A stretch of 64,000 bases of DNA from Alteromonas sp. M12 (GCF_037478005.1 NZ_CP144164.1:434001-498000); one strand, 5' to 3'. Numbered from the stretch's first letter, positions 17,531 through 27,941 are shown. Program-made: numbers and translations. Notes: generated by a model from the letters alone, not told the origin.

Positions 17531-17989
17531 ATGCGAGCTCTATTACTTACTCTGCTTTTTATAACAACCTCTGCTTATAGCGAACCCACAGAAGTGTTTT
17601 GGGAAGATTTAGTGCCTGCCAATTATGTCGCACCGCCTGTAGACATTGATCACGCTTTGACTACCGGTCAGCAAAATCTATCTGCGCCTGTGGTGACCAA
17701 ATTCAACAATATGGAAGTGAAAATACCCGGATTTGTCGTTCCTCTTGAAGGTGATCAAGACAATATTACTGAGTTTTTATTGGTTCCTTTTTTTGGTGCT
17801 TGTATCCATGTACCGCCGCCACCACCTAATCAAATTGTTTACGTGAAAATTCCAGAGGGCGTGCCAGCGATGGCATTAACTGATGTGGTTTGGGTAGTCG
17901 GCACCTTAACAACAGAAGGTTGGAGTGGCGAGATTGCAACAGTAGGGTATACCTTGAAGGGACAATCGGTATTACCTTACGACGGCTAA
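17531..17989 (+). CDS. Exported DUF3299 family protein
   Basis: A 152-residue protein with a Sec signal peptide (residues 1-18, LLLTLLFITTSAYS). The mature part matches the DUF3299 pattern: the VKIPGFVVPLEGD segment followed by FLLVPFFGACIHVPPPPPNQ, and then WVVGTLTTE. The single Cys next to His in GACIHVP is conserved in the family and could bind metal, but no function is established. It shares a transcription unit with the upstream MFS gene and converges on the 2OG oxygenase gene 21 bp away. Confidence 0.85.
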   Translation: MRALLLTLLFITTSAYSEPTEVFWEDLVPANYVAPPVDIDHALTTGQQNLSAPVVTKFNNMEVKIPGFVVPLEGDQDNITEFLLVPFFGACIHVPPPPPNQIVYVKIPEGVPAMALTDVVWVVGTLTTEGWSGEIATVGYTLKGQSVLPYDG

Positions 17990-18010
17990 ATAAAATAAGC
18001 GTTTGAACTT

Positions 18011-18706
18011 TTAAGCCGTGTAGATGCGCTCTGCCGGATTAAATAACACCCAAGAGGTGAGAATGTATTTATCGTTGGAAACAGGCACTGAGCCTCTATG
18101 GGTATGGGTAAAATAAGCAGGAGCAATCACCATTCTACCGGCTTTGGGTTGTACAGATCTATTTTGATAATAAAAATCCGTGGTGCCGCCTTCATCCACA
18201 TCATTTAGATAAAACATAAACAATAAGATACGATGCAGGGCGTCATTATTACCAGCTTGTGGATAAACTTCTGAGTGCCAGTATGGATATCCACCTTTGT
18301 TCTTTTGGTATTTTTGTGCGTTGATGTCACCAATTCGAAATAGGTATTGCACCAAGTTTTGTAAGTTCGGTTTACCCACTGTTTCGAAATTTTCTTGGGT
18401 TAACTTTACTGGTTGGCCGCTGCTGGGATCTTGCACCGTTAAACCAATTGGGCCGATCAGTGCAAAAAAATGTTTTTCAAAGTAATTCATTAATTGCTGA
18501 GATAACAATGGCAGCATCGCTTGATATTCAGGCTGAAATTCAGGATGTTGTACTATCGATACATCTTTACTGAGCTTTTTATCAGTATCAACACCGCCGC
18601 CAGTGCGACCTGGCTGAATATTTTTGCTGTTTTCGAAACGCTGGATGAATCCGCGGCACAACTTCTGCGGCAATACATCATCAATTACTTCAATAAAATC
18701 TGTCAC
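18011..18706 (-). CDS. 2-oxoglutarate/Fe(II)-dependent oxygenase (prolyl 4-hydroxylase-like)
   Basis: A 231-residue cytoplasmic protein with the double-stranded beta-helix of 2OG/Fe(II) oxygenases in its C-terminal half. The iron triad appears as H-x-E in PYWHSEVYP rather than the commoner H-x-D, with the distal His in AYFTHTHRGS about 60 residues later and a basic residue in SNDKYILTSW for 2-oxoglutarate. FYLNDVDEGGTTDF is a typical P4H segment. The target protein or metabolite is unknown. It starts 2 bp after the thioesterase stop and is the last gene of the uvrA-led unit. Confidence 0.85.
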   Translation of the reverse strand: MTDFIEVIDDVLPQKLCRGFIQRFENSKNIQPGRTGGGVDTDKKLSKDVSIVQHPEFQPEYQAMLPLLSQQLMNYFEKHFFALIGPIGLTVQDPSSGQPVKLTQENFETVGKPNLQNLVQYLFRIGDINAQKYQKNKGGYPYWHSEVYPQAGNNDALHRILLFMFYLNDVDEGGTTDFYYQNRSVQPKAGRMVIAPAYFTHTHRGSVPVSNDKYILTSWVLFNPAERIYTA

Positions 18707-18708
18707 TT

Positions 18709-19113
18709 TTAAGCTTCCTGCTGGGGATACAAATGTTCTTCAAGTTGGGATTTGATTGCGCCGTCAATTGGTACCGATTTATTGCTTTCAAAATCGAACC
18801 GCACTAAGGTTGTAGTACCTGAGGCGACTTTCTGATCTTGTTGCCAAATTTCCTGATAAGTATCGAATGAACTATTGCCCACTCGGCTTACGTAAGTGCG
18901 TACTTCTACTGATTTGCCGTAATATATCTGCAAATGAAAGTCGATTTTGTAACTGGCTAAAATCAATGGCCAATTCTGCAAATCTAGATCTGGCGTAAAC
19001 ATTTTGAAGATCGGCTCTCTGCCGCATTCAAACCAGCCGGCAACAACAGTGTTACTGACGTGAGCCAAACCATCTGTTTCATAAAACCTGACTTTAAAGT
19101 GTTCGCTAAACAT
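18709..19113 (-). CDS. Acyl-CoA thioesterase, hotdog fold (YbgC/4HBT-like)
   Basis: A 134-residue single-domain hotdog protein of the 4-hydroxybenzoyl-CoA thioesterase type, expected to hydrolyse acyl-CoA thioesters in the cytoplasm. The N-terminal VRFYETDGLAHVSN matches the family's catalytic strand-helix region, with Asp and His in the usual places, and WFECGREPIF follows on the central helix. The substrate chain length is unknown. It lies 18 bp after uvrA and 2 bp before the 2OG oxygenase gene, so the three are probably one transcript. Confidence 0.85.
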   Translation of the reverse strand: MFSEHFKVRFYETDGLAHVSNTVVAGWFECGREPIFKMFTPDLDLQNWPLILASYKIDFHLQIYYGKSVEVRTYVSRVGNSSFDTYQEIWQQDQKVASGTTTLVRFDFESNKSVPIDGAIKSQLEEHLYPQQEA

Positions 19114-19131
19114 ACTCTAATCCGTGTCTAA

Positions 19132-21972
19132 TTATGCCTGTCTGGCATTGTCTAAAATTGGCTTAAGGAAATGCGCAGTGTGCGAACCTTTTACCTTACT
19201 CACATCTTCTGGCGTACCTTGAGCGATAATATTGCCCCCGCCTGAACCACCTTCAGGACCAAGATCGATAATCCAATCTGCGGTTTTTATTACATCCAGA
19301 TTATGCTCAATAACCACAACTGTATTACCGTGGTCACGGAGTCTATGTAATACTTCCAACAGTTGTTTTATATCGTGGAAATGCAGACCGGTAGTTGGTT
19401 CATCTAAAATATACAGAGTTTGACCGGTATCACGCTTAGATAACTCTTTGGCTAGTTTCACCCGCTGTGCTTCACCACCGGAGAGGGTTGTCGCCGATTG
19501 ACCTAAGCGAATATAAGACAAGCCTACATCCATTAGCGTTTGTAGTTTGCGCGAAATCGCCGGGATGGCATCGAAGAATTCTCGGGCTTCTTCCACGGTC
19601 ATGTTTAACACTTGATTGATGTCTTTACCTTTGTAGGTAATTTCCAGTGTTTCACGGTTGTAACGTTTACTTTTACACACATCGCATGGCACATACACAT
19701 CTGGTAAGAAGTGCATTTCCACTTTAATCAGACCATCTCCCTGACACGCCTCGCAGCGTCCACCTTTGACATTGAAACTGAATCGACCGGGTTTGTAACC
19801 GCGAGAGCGAGCTTCTTGGGTTGCCGCAAACATTTCACGAATTGGCGTGAAAATACCCGCGTAAGTGGCCGGATTTGAGCGTGGTGTGCGACCGATAGGA
19901 CTCTGGTCGATATCAACCACTTTGTCTAACTGCTCAAGACCGGTGATGTCTTTGTAGGGAGCGGCTTCACCGGTGGTTGCGCCGTTTAACGCGTGATGGG
20001 CTAACTTGTAGAATGTATCATTCACTAGGGTCGATTTACCCGATCCTGACACACCAGTAACACAGGTCATTAGTCCCACAGGAACGTGTAAATCTACCTG
20101 TTGTAGGTTATTACCGGATGCCCCCGTCAGTTTCACCCATTTGTCATCTTTGACTTTATTACGTTCTTTGGGGATTTCTATACGTTCTCTACCAGATAGG
20201 TACTTCCCAGTAAGTGAGTCTTCACTTTCTAGGATGTCTTTAAGACTACCTTCAGCAACGATTTGACCGCCATGGACACCGGCTCCTGGGCCTATATCGA
20301 CGATATAGTCGGCTTCTTTTATGGCATCTTCATCATGCTCTACGACGATAACCGTGTTGCCCAAATCTCGTAAGTGACGCAGGGTTTTTAATAATCGCTC
20401 GTTGTCTCGTTGATGCAATCCAATAGATGGTTCATCTAAAACGTACATAACGCCAACTAAGCCTGCACCTATTTGGCTGGCTAAGCGGATCCGCTGAGCT
20501 TCACCACCTGATAAGGTATCGGCGCTTCTTGACATGGAAAGGTAATTCAAGCCCACATTGACTAGAAAACTTAACCGGTCGTTGATTTCTTTTAAAATCT
20601 TTTCCGCAATCTGCGCGCGCTGTCCTGTTAAGTCTAATTCAGCAAAAAAGGAGAGTGCATCAGAGATCGACATTTCAGTGATTGTTGGCAGGGCAGTTTG
20701 ACCAATAAAGACGTTTCTGGCTTCCAAACGTAAACGTGCACCACCACAACTATTACAATGTTGTTGGCTGAGATATTTGGACAGTTCTTCTCGCACCGCG
20801 TTAGACTCTGTCTCTTTGTAGCGGCGATCCATATTGGGAATAATGCCTTCAAATGGATGCTTGCGCTCCATAATATCGCCACGATCATTAATGTATTTGA
20901 ATTTTATTGCGGTACCTTTGCTGCCGAATAAAATCACTTCTTTGTGTTTTTCTTCAAGCTCTTCAAATGGCACCGTCAAACTAAAACCATAGTGATCAGC
21001 GACGGCTTGTAACATTTGGAAGTAGTAGTAACTGCGTTTGTCCCAACCGCGTATTGCGCCGCCAGACAAACTCAATTCTTCATTGCTGACAATTTTTCCC
21101 GGATCAAAAAACTGCTTGTTACCTAACCCATCACAGGTTGGACATGCGCCAGCTGGATTGTTAAACGAAAACAATCTAGGCTCGAGTTCGGCCATGCTGT
21201 AACCACAATGAGGACAGGCAAAATTGGCTGAAAACACCAATTCGTCTTTTGCTGGGTCGTCCATAAACGCGACTTTGGCCGCGCCTGCAGATAACTGCAA
21301 TGCTGTTTCAAACGACTCTGACAATCGCAATGCCAAATCTTCACGCACTTTAAAACGGTCGACAACCACTTCTATCGTGTGCTTTTTATGCAGGTCAAGT
21401 TCAGGTGGATCGGACAAATCGCAGACTTCACCGTCGATACGTGCACGTATGTAACCTTGCGCCGCTAAGCCTTCAAGGGTTTTAATGTGTTCGCCTTTAC
21501 GCTCCTGCACCACAGGTGCAAGCAACATTAACTTTGTGCCTTCTTCCATCTCTAGTACACGATCAACCATTTGACTGACAGTTTGCGCCGCTAAAGGAAC
21601 GTGGTGAGTTGGACAGCGCGGTTCACCCACTCTGGCGTACAACAGTCTTAAGTAATCATATATCTCGGTAATTGTTCCTACCGTAGAACGTGGGTTGTGA
21701 GACGTGGACTTTTGTTCGATGGAAATAGCAGGTGATAAACCTTCAATGTGATCCACATCAGGTTTTTCCATCATTGACAAAAATTGTCTGGCATAGGCGG
21801 AAAGGGATTCTACATAACGCCGTTGTCCTTCTGCATACAAAGTATCGAAGGCTAATGAAGATTTCCCCGAACCCGACAAGCCAGTAATCACAATTAGTTT
21901 GTCACGAGGAAGCGTTATATTAATATTTTTCAGATTGTGGGTGCGTGCACCCCTAACTTCAATTTTATCCAT
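19132..21972 (-). CDS. uvrA: UvrABC excinuclease subunit A
   Basis: The damage-recognition ATPase of nucleotide excision repair, which loads UvrB at lesions. The 946-residue protein has two ABC modules, each with a Walker A (GLSGSGKS at about 31-38 and GVSGSGKST in the second half) and an ABC signature ([14 protein letters not shown] and [14 protein letters not shown]). There are zinc-binding Cys pairs ([40 protein letters not shown]). The ATG at 21972 gives the family N terminus [14 protein letters not shown]; a longer in-frame start adds 16 unrelated residues. The uvrA/MFS/ssb neighbourhood is conserved in gammaproteobacteria. No LexA box was recognised upstream. Confidence 0.97.
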   Translation of the reverse strand: MDKIEVRGARTHNLKNINITLPRDKLIVITGLSGSGKSSLAFDTLYAEGQRRYVESLSAYARQFLSMMEKPDVDHIEGLSPAISIEQKSTSHNPRSTVGTITEIYDYLRLLYARVGEPRCPTHHVPLAAQTVSQMVDRVLEMEEGTKLMLLAPVVQERKGEHIKTLEGLAAQGYIRARIDGEVCDLSDPPELDLHKKHTIEVVVDRFKVREDLALRLSESFETALQLSAGAAKVAFMDDPAKDELVFSANFACPHCGYSMAELEPRLFSFNNPAGACPTCDGLGNKQFFDPGKIVSNEELSLSGGAIRGWDKRSYYYFQMLQAVADHYGFSLTVPFEELEEKHKEVILFGSKGTAIKFKYINDRGDIMERKHPFEGIIPNMDRRYKETESNAVREELSKYLSQQHCNSCGGARLRLEARNVFIGQTALPTITEMSISDALSFFAELDLTGQRAQIAEKILKEINDRLSFLVNVGLNYLSMSRSADTLSGGEAQRIRLASQIGAGLVGVMYVLDEPSIGLHQRDNERLLKTLRHLRDLGNTVIVVEHDEDAIKEADYIVDIGPGAGVHGGQIVAEGSLKDILESEDSLTGKYLSGRERIEIPKERNKVKDDKWVKLTGASGNNLQQVDLHVPVGLMTCVTGVSGSGKSTLVNDTFYKLAHHALNGATTGEAAPYKDITGLEQLDKVVDIDQSPIGRTPRSNPATYAGIFTPIREMFAATQEARSRGYKPGRFSFNVKGGRCEACQGDGLIKVEMHFLPDVYVPCDVCKSKRYNRETLEITYKGKDINQVLNMTVEEAREFFDAIPAISRKLQTLMDVGLSYIRLGQSATTLSGGEAQRVKLAKELSKRDTGQTLYILDEPTTGLHFHDIKQLLEVLHRLRDHGNTVVVIEHNLDVIKTADWIIDLGPEGGSGGGNIIAQGTPEDVSKVKGSHTAHFLKPILDNARQA

Positions 21973-22240
21973 GGATCCAGAATGTTGCCTGACCAAAAGA
22001 TCAGTATTACATAATTGCAATTCATGCTCTATTAGGAACTGACTAATTAGCTAAAAAAAGCCAAAATATTTTATTTAAAACGACTTTTCAACGATCTATC
22101 GCGTATTTTAATGCTGTGATAAACTTCGCGGCCAATTAGTATTAACTTCTTTATCAAAATAATGGTCAATCACCTTTGTGATTCACGAACTTGATATTAG
22201 ACGACTTCAATTAGCTCTATATAAACCAAAGTGATTTGTT

Positions 22241-23593
22241 TTGAACGCAACTGAATTACGCGCAGCCTTGTCTCTTGCCTTTATCTATGTCCTAAGAATG
22301 TTAGGGCTATTTATGGTTATGCCAGTATTAGCTATCTTAGCCAAAGAGTACCCTGATTATTCGGTGCTTATGGTGGGTATCGCCATTGGTGGTTACGGAC
22401 TAACTCAGGCGTTGCTACAAATTCCAATGGGAATGTTGTCAGACAAATTTGGCCGAAAACCTGTCATAGTCGTTGGACTGCTGATGTTTTGTTTAGGCAG
22501 CCTAATCGCTGGTTTTGCAGACAATATGTGGATGCTGGTGTTGGGCCGTATACTGCAAGGAACTGGCGCAATCGCTGGTGCGATAATGGCGTTAGCCGCG
22601 GATGTAAGCCGTGAAAATCAACGACCTAAAGTGATGGCAATTATTGGTATCGCTATTGGCTTTTCATTCTATCTAGCGTTAATGATTGGCCCGATGATTT
22701 CCAATGTTTGGGGGCTGTCGGGGATATTCTTTGTCACTGCATTGTTAGCATTTTTGTGTGTTTTTATCGTTGGATTTGTGGTTCCATCACAACAAAACTC
22801 AGCGCCATCTGGCGATACGCTGCCTACGTGGAAAGACTTGGGTAACTTGTTTGGCGATAAACAAATTCAAAAATTAAACATTAGCGTATGTCTGTTGCAT
22901 ATGATGATTACGCTGTTTTTCATGCAATTACCGGTTATGCTGCAACAAATGGGGTTATTGATCGACTCTCAATGGCAACTTTATTTACCTGTATTGTTAA
23001 TCTCGATTGTAGGTTTAACGATTTTGATGGGCTTAAATAGAAAAGTCTCGCAGAAAGTGCTGATGTTAGTGTCGATATTTTTACTCATCATTGCCTGTGC
23101 TGGCTTATCTTGGTCATCAACCTTGTTCTCGTTAGCCTGCTTTGTAGTAATATTTTTCACTGGTTTTAATTACTTAGAAGCAAATTTACCTGCATGGGTA
23201 TCGAGCATTGCCCCAGCGGGTAAAAAAGGCTCTGCAATGGGAATGTATGCTAGCTTCCAGTTTTTTGGTGCTTTTTTAGGAGGGATGTTAGCCGGATTCC
23301 TCAACCAATATTTCTCCCCGTCACAAGTTTTAATGTTCGCAATCGCCATTTTGTTTATATGGACAGGCATCATTTATAACCTTAAAAGCGTAAATAAATA
23401 CCGACGTTATACATTAAGCGGTATTAATCATTCTGCGGATCTAGATTTGTTGAAACAACAGTTGCAGGCGATGCCTGGCGTTGTTGATCTTGCTTTGGTG
23501 ACTGAGGAAGACAGCGTATACGTGAAAGCAACGGCAGAATTTGATCTTCGACAAGCGCAGCAACTGGTGCTTCACACTGCACCGCAGTTGTAA
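22241..23593 (+). CDS. YajR-like MFS transporter with C-terminal YAM domain
   Basis: A 450-residue inner-membrane MFS protein. The early loop has the family motif GMLSDKFGRKPVIV and the helix-1 segment RMLGLFMVMPVLAIL matches E. coli YajR closely. After the twelfth helix a small soluble domain (about residues 385-450, GVVDLALVTEEDSVYVKA) fits the ferredoxin-like YAM domain of YajR. Drug-efflux activity is the usual annotation, but the substrate is not established. The start is a TTG at 22241 with no clear ribosome site, so the true start may lie a few codons downstream. It is divergent from uvrA and upstream of ssb. Confidence 0.85.
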   Translation: MNATELRAALSLAFIYVLRMLGLFMVMPVLAILAKEYPDYSVLMVGIAIGGYGLTQALLQIPMGMLSDKFGRKPVIVVGLLMFCLGSLIAGFADNMWMLVLGRILQGTGAIAGAIMALAADVSRENQRPKVMAIIGIAIGFSFYLALMIGPMISNVWGLSGIFFVTALLAFLCVFIVGFVVPSQQNSAPSGDTLPTWKDLGNLFGDKQIQKLNISVCLLHMMITLFFMQLPVMLQQMGLLIDSQWQLYLPVLLISIVGLTILMGLNRKVSQKVLMLVSIFLLIIACAGLSWSSTLFSLACFVVIFFTGFNYLEANLPAWVSSIAPAGKKGSAMGMYASFQFFGAFLGGMLAGFLNQYFSPSQVLMFAIAILFIWTGIIYNLKSVNKYRRYTLSGINHSADLDLLKQQLQAMPGVVDLALVTEEDSVYVKATAEFDLRQAQQLVLHTAPQL

Positions 23594-23670
23594 TTCAAGC
23601 AGGTTATATCAACTTCAATGTTGGCCCAAATTTGCGCTAAACTGAAATAACAATTTTCACGAGAATACTG

Positions 23671-24543
23671 ATGACCGAATTAATCCCCTGGCGTTCGTTA
23701 TTGTTTTTACCTGCCAATAATCAAAAGTTTATTGATAAAGCGCATACCCGCGCAGCCGATGGTTATATCCTTGATTTAGAAGACAGTATTCCAATTGATC
23801 ACAAAACCAAAACGCGCGCTAATATTCTTGCTGCTGCCCAAGTTGTGTCTAAAAATGGGGCTGATACCTTAGTCAGAATAAACGCAGGATTGCGTCTAGC
23901 AATAAGAGACTTAGAAGCAGTAGTCGCCCCGCAAATATGTGCCATAGTTATCCCTAAAGTCAGCAGCGCTGCCCATATTCAACTAATCGCTGAGACAATC
24001 GACGAGTTAGAACATGAAAAGCAAATGCCCATAGGTTATACACGACTTATTGCGCAAATTGAGCATGTTAATGCGATGCCTAAATTAGATGAAATTGCCG
24101 CTAGTTCATCACGTTTAATTGCTATGACAATGGGCACTGAAGATTTATCCTTATCGATTGGCATGGAACCGGTTACAGAAGCTCTTATCGGTCCTTGCCA
24201 GCAGTTAATTATGGCTTGTCGGCGTGCGAATATTGCGCCTATGGGATTTCCGGCCTCGATTGCCGATTTCAGTGATCCTGCTAAGTTTCAAACCGCCGCT
24301 GAGTTGGCAAATAAAATTGGGTTTGCGGGTGCGCCTTGCGTGCATCCTTTGCAAGTGAGTATATTGAATCAGGTCTTTATGCCTACTGAACTGCAAGTCA
24401 AACAAGCAAAAGAGTTAATTCAATCGTTTCAACAGCAATACAAGCAGGGCACTGGGGCCACTAACTATGGCAATAAAATGATTGATTTACCCGTGGTGCA
24501 ACGGGCTGAAAATCTATTAAAAAGAGTGAATAAGCAAAACTAG
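23671..24543 (+). CDS. HpcH/HpaI-type aldolase/citrate lyase (CitE-like)
   Basis: A 290-residue TIM-barrel enzyme of the citrate lyase beta subunit-like group. Family segments visible are SLLFLPANNQKF, the DGYILDLEDSIP strand with acidic residues, TLVRINAG, AIVIPKVSS and AMTMGTEDLSLSIGME, together giving the Mg-binding and acyl-CoA pocket. Such enzymes cleave or form malyl-, citramalyl- or related CoA thioesters; the specific substrate is unknown. No CitD/CitF or CoA transferase gene is adjacent, so it is a stand-alone CitE-like protein. It lies 77 bp after the MFS gene. Confidence 0.85.
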   Translation: MTELIPWRSLLFLPANNQKFIDKAHTRAADGYILDLEDSIPIDHKTKTRANILAAAQVVSKNGADTLVRINAGLRLAIRDLEAVVAPQICAIVIPKVSSAAHIQLIAETIDELEHEKQMPIGYTRLIAQIEHVNAMPKLDEIAASSSRLIAMTMGTEDLSLSIGMEPVTEALIGPCQQLIMACRRANIAPMGFPASIADFSDPAKFQTAAELANKIGFAGAPCVHPLQVSILNQVFMPTELQVKQAKELIQSFQQQYKQGTGATNYGNKMIDLPVVQRAENLLKRVNKQN

Positions 24544-24845
24544 ACTAGCTCATTAAGCAAATTCATTTATATTAATGTTAAGGGATTTAAACTGAATTTA
24601 GTTCCGATTTTATTGAGATAAAACTGTTTAATCGGGTTACAATACCGCGGATAATATCGAATCATTGATGCCAAGTTTTTTAACTAAATTGGCAGCGAAC
24701 ATACCTTTTCAATAAAGATATTTGGGTAAGTTTCTGAATTTAATAACCAATTTAGAAATATCAGCTTGGATGCTAAATAAGTCTGACCTGAGATATACGA
24801 AGATGGTAAAGACAACTCATTTAGCGACGAATAATAGGAGTACAC
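24544..24845 (+). other. Intergenic region with probable ssb promoter
   Basis: The 302 bp before ssb contain one plausible sigma70-like promoter: TTGAGA at 24613-24618 and TACAAT at 24638-24643, with a rather long 19-bp spacer. This would give a leader of roughly 190 nt. The ssb ribosome site AGGAG is at about 24836-24840. No LexA box, hairpin or small gene was seen. Confidence 0.35.
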
Positions 24846-25427
24846 ATGGCAACTAAAGGTGTCAACAAAGTCATTTTAGTGGGCAATATTGGACAAGATC
24901 CAGAAGTAAGATATATGCCTAACGGCAATGCAGTAGCGAACTTAAGCTTGGCTACCAGTGAAAGCTGGAAAGATCAGAGCGGTCAGATGCAGGAACGTAC
25001 AGAGTGGCACAGACTGACTATGTACCGTCGCCTGGCAGAAATCGCTGGTGAATATCTGCGTAAAGGTTCGCAAATATATGTTGAAGGCAAATTGCAGACA
25101 CGTAAATGGCAAGATCAAAGTGGTCAAGACAAATACACCACTGAAATTATCGTTGACCAAATGCAAATGCTTGGTGGCCGTGGCGGTCAGTCTGACAGTC
25201 AGCAAGGTGGCTATGCTAACCAAGGTGGCGGTCAATATAACCAAGCGCCGCAAAAGCCAGCGCAAGCACCACAGCAGAATTACACTAAACCACCACAACA
25301 AGGCGGTGGTCAGCAATACGGTAATGCGCCGCAACAAAATCCAGGCCAAAACCCAGGCCAAAACCCAGCGCAAAAACCTCCTATGGCTGAGCCTGATTTT
25401 GACTTTGATGATGATATTCCGTTCTAA
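24846..25427 (+). CDS. ssb: Single-stranded DNA-binding protein
   Basis: Coats single-stranded DNA and recruits repair and replication proteins. The 193-residue product has the OB-fold domain (residues about 1-112: [48 protein letters not shown]), a long Gln/Gly/Pro-rich disordered linker with repeated PGQN and QGG motifs, and the acidic tip ending DDDIPF that binds partner proteins. The ATG follows a strong AGGAG site. An intrinsic terminator lies 38 bp downstream. Confidence 0.97.
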   Translation: MATKGVNKVILVGNIGQDPEVRYMPNGNAVANLSLATSESWKDQSGQMQERTEWHRLTMYRRLAEIAGEYLRKGSQIYVEGKLQTRKWQDQSGQDKYTTEIIVDQMQMLGGRGGQSDSQQGGYANQGGGQYNQAPQKPAQAPQQNYTKPPQQGGGQQYGNAPQQNPGQNPGQNPAQKPPMAEPDFDFDDDIPF

Positions 25428-25465
25428 CCAAAGACAAAAATAATAATGTTGAAAAATTTTCTAGA

Positions 25466-25490
25466 AAGCCGCTATTGAGCGGCTTTTTTT
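25466..25490 (+). terminator. Intrinsic terminator after ssb
   Basis: AAGCCGCT/AGCGGCTT forms a perfect 8-bp stem with an ATTG loop, followed by a run of T residues. It lies 38 bp past the ssb stop. Confidence 0.92.
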
Positions 25491-25703
25491 ATGGCAAGTT
25501 TTGTATTTTAATTCGCAATTCAATTTAGCCTGAAGGGAGTTTTCATCAAGGGAAACGTAACAATCCAGTGGTCTGCTTTTATACTTCAGTGATTCTGTTA
25601 TTGTACTGTCCCTAAGTTGTCATCTATATGTTAATGTTACGAGTTTCTAATTAATCGTGAATGTTTGCCAAACGGCTTTTGTTAAAAAAGGAACCCAAGC
25701 TTA

Positions 25704-27941
25704 ATGAACCTCAAAAAGTTCTCAGTTACTTTGCTATCCATTGGGATTAGTATTTCGTCTTTCGCCCTTAGTGCAAAGGAACATCCAAATCTTATTCTGA
25801 CCGAGCCTGGTGTGGAGAGAATTAGAGCAAATTTAGGCCAGGTTCCTTTATTTGACGAATCTCTAGCAACAATCAAGCAACAAGTTGATGTTGAAATTGC
25901 ATTGGGCATTGATACACCCATTCCTAAGGATTTTTCTGGCGGTTATACCCACCAACGTCACAAACTTAATTTCTTTACCGCGCAAAAAGCTGGTGTGCTA
26001 TATCAGGTTCTAGAAGACGAGAAGTACGCTAAGTATATTCGTGACATGTTGTTTCAGTATGAAGCAATGTATAAAGATTTACCGCTTCACCCACAAGAGC
26101 GTTCCTACGCCCGGGGAAAGCTATTTTGGCAGTGTCTAAACGACAGTAACTGGTTGGTTTATATGAGCCAAGCCTATGATGCGATTTACGATTATTTGAG
26201 CGAGAGTGAGCGTGACAAATTAGAAACTAACTTATTTCGTCCTTTTGCTGACTTTTTATCATTAGAAAATCCGCAGTTTTTCAATCGAGTACACAACCAC
26301 AGTACCTGGGGGGTCACAGCGGTAGGTATGATTGGTTTGGTAATGGATGACGAAGAACTCATTCAGCGTGCACTTTATGGCATTGAAGATGACGGCTTGG
26401 AAGTCGGTGGTAAAGACAACGACGGCGGAACAATCAAAGTTGAAGGGCAACGCAAAGGCTTCTTTGCCAACTTAGAAGAACCTTTCTCACCTGATGGTTA
26501 TTATACTGAAGGTCCTTACTACCAACGTTATGCCATGTACCCATTCTTGATACTGGCACTGGCTATGGAAAATAACCGTCCAGAACTTAAGGTGCTACAA
26601 CATAAAGATAACGTATTATTCAAAGGGGTTAACGCATTACTTAACTTATCTGATGCCGATGGTGAATTTTTCCCTATTAACGACGGCCAAAAAGGCATGT
26701 CATATTACACCAGCTCATTAGTGTCAGCGGTGAACTTGGCATATTTTTATGGTGATAAAAACCCTGAGTTATTGAGTATCGTTGAGAAACAAGGACAGGT
26801 TCTGATTGATGAGTCTGGCCTTGAGGCAGCGATTGGTGTGCGCGATGGAAAAGCTAAAGCTTTTGCTAAAAAATCGATTAATTTAAGTGACGGTATTAAT
26901 GGTAAGCAAGGTGGAATTGGGATTTTGCGCTACGGCAACGAAGATCTCACTCTAGTCTTCAAATATGCTGCTCAGGGTTTGAGTCATGGCCATTACGATA
27001 AGCTTTCTTATTCTTTGTATGAAAAAGGTGATGAAGTTTTACAGGACTATGGCTTAGCACGATTTGTTAATATAGAGCAGAAAGGCGGCGGCAATTACCT
27101 TAAAGAGAACACCACTTGGGCGAAAACAACGATCGCCCATAATACTTTGTCGGTAAATGAGAAAAAGCACTTTAATGGTAGTTATGATATAGCGAGTCAA
27201 CACCATTCAGAGTTGTTTACTTTTGATGCCGAGAAAGACAATGTCCAAGTAGTGAGCGCCACAGAAAGCAATGCTTATCCTGGCACATCCATGCATCGCA
27301 CTATGGCAATGATTAAGGACGAGAATTTCGAAAAAGCCTTTTTACTCGACATTATGCGCGTTGAATCAGATAGCAAAAATCAGTACGACTTCCCGTATTA
27401 CTTTATGGGACAGGTTTTGGACATGAACTTTGCTTATGACTCGCCAAAGGTCTTGCGTCCGTTAGGCGAAGACAATGGTTATCAACATCTTTTTGTTGAA
27501 GGTAAAGGCAATGCGGTTAGCGGAAATTCAAAATTCTCATGGTTGGGTAATGGCAAGTATTACACCTTAACTACAGTGACTGATAACAGTGATGAATTAC
27601 TCTTTACTCGCATAGGTGCAAACGATCCTGAATTTAATTTGCGTCGTGATGCTTCTTTGTTATTGCGCAGAAATGCCCAAGATACCCTGTTTGTTTCGGT
27701 CATCGAACCCCATGGTTCTTACGGGCCTGTGACAGAGTTATCACAAAATTCAAAAAGTAGTATCGCTGACCTGAAAGTGGTTGTTGATAACGACGACTAT
27801 ACAGGCGTAACTATTACTGACTTGAAGGGCAATGAGCAGTTATTCATTATCTCCAACGATAATGCTTCTAAAACTGCCAAGCATAGCGTGAAAGTCAATG
27901 GCAAAAAATATAAATGGACTGGTCCTTACTTTTATCAGTAA
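25704..27941 (+). CDS. Exported PL17 oligoalginate lyase
   Basis: An exolytic lyase releasing unsaturated uronate monomers from alginate oligomers by beta-elimination, probably in the periplasm. The 745-residue protein has a Sec signal peptide (residues 1-24, ending ALSA), an (alpha/alpha) toroid domain (about 60-390) and a C-terminal heparinase II/III-like beta-sandwich (about 395-745). NRVHNHSTWG (Asn198, His199), EGPYYQRYAMYP (Tyr near 273) and LSHGHYDKLS are the segments that carry catalytic Asn/His/Tyr and metal-site residues in Alg17c-type enzymes. Unlike typical alginolytic loci it has no adjacent TonB receptor, PL6/PL7 lyase or DEH reductase. A long hairpin terminator follows. Confidence 0.9.
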   Translation: MNLKKFSVTLLSIGISISSFALSAKEHPNLILTEPGVERIRANLGQVPLFDESLATIKQQVDVEIALGIDTPIPKDFSGGYTHQRHKLNFFTAQKAGVLYQVLEDEKYAKYIRDMLFQYEAMYKDLPLHPQERSYARGKLFWQCLNDSNWLVYMSQAYDAIYDYLSESERDKLETNLFRPFADFLSLENPQFFNRVHNHSTWGVTAVGMIGLVMDDEELIQRALYGIEDDGLEVGGKDNDGGTIKVEGQRKGFFANLEEPFSPDGYYTEGPYYQRYAMYPFLILALAMENNRPELKVLQHKDNVLFKGVNALLNLSDADGEFFPINDGQKGMSYYTSSLVSAVNLAYFYGDKNPELLSIVEKQGQVLIDESGLEAAIGVRDGKAKAFAKKSINLSDGINGKQGGIGILRYGNEDLTLVFKYAAQGLSHGHYDKLSYSLYEKGDEVLQDYGLARFVNIEQKGGGNYLKENTTWAKTTIAHNTLSVNEKKHFNGSYDIASQHHSELFTFDAEKDNVQVVSATESNAYPGTSMHRTMAMIKDENFEKAFLLDIMRVESDSKNQYDFPYYFMGQVLDMNFAYDSPKVLRPLGEDNGYQHLFVEGKGNAVSGNSKFSWLGNGKYYTLTTVTDNSDELLFTRIGANDPEFNLRRDASLLLRRNAQDTLFVSVIEPHGSYGPVTELSQNSKSSIADLKVVVDNDDYTGVTITDLKGNEQLFIISNDNASKTAKHSVKVNGKKYKWTGPYFYQ

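Noticed and set aside
21973..22020. Longer UvrA N terminus
   Set aside because: The 16 extra residues do not match the family; the ATG at 21972 gives the conserved N terminus.
21973..22240. LexA box for uvrA
   Set aside because: No CTG-N10-CAG or close variant was found in the divergent uvrA/MFS region.
24942..25443. Genes in other frames across the ssb linker
   Set aside because: The open frames result from the low-complexity Gln/Gly/Pro codons of ssb.
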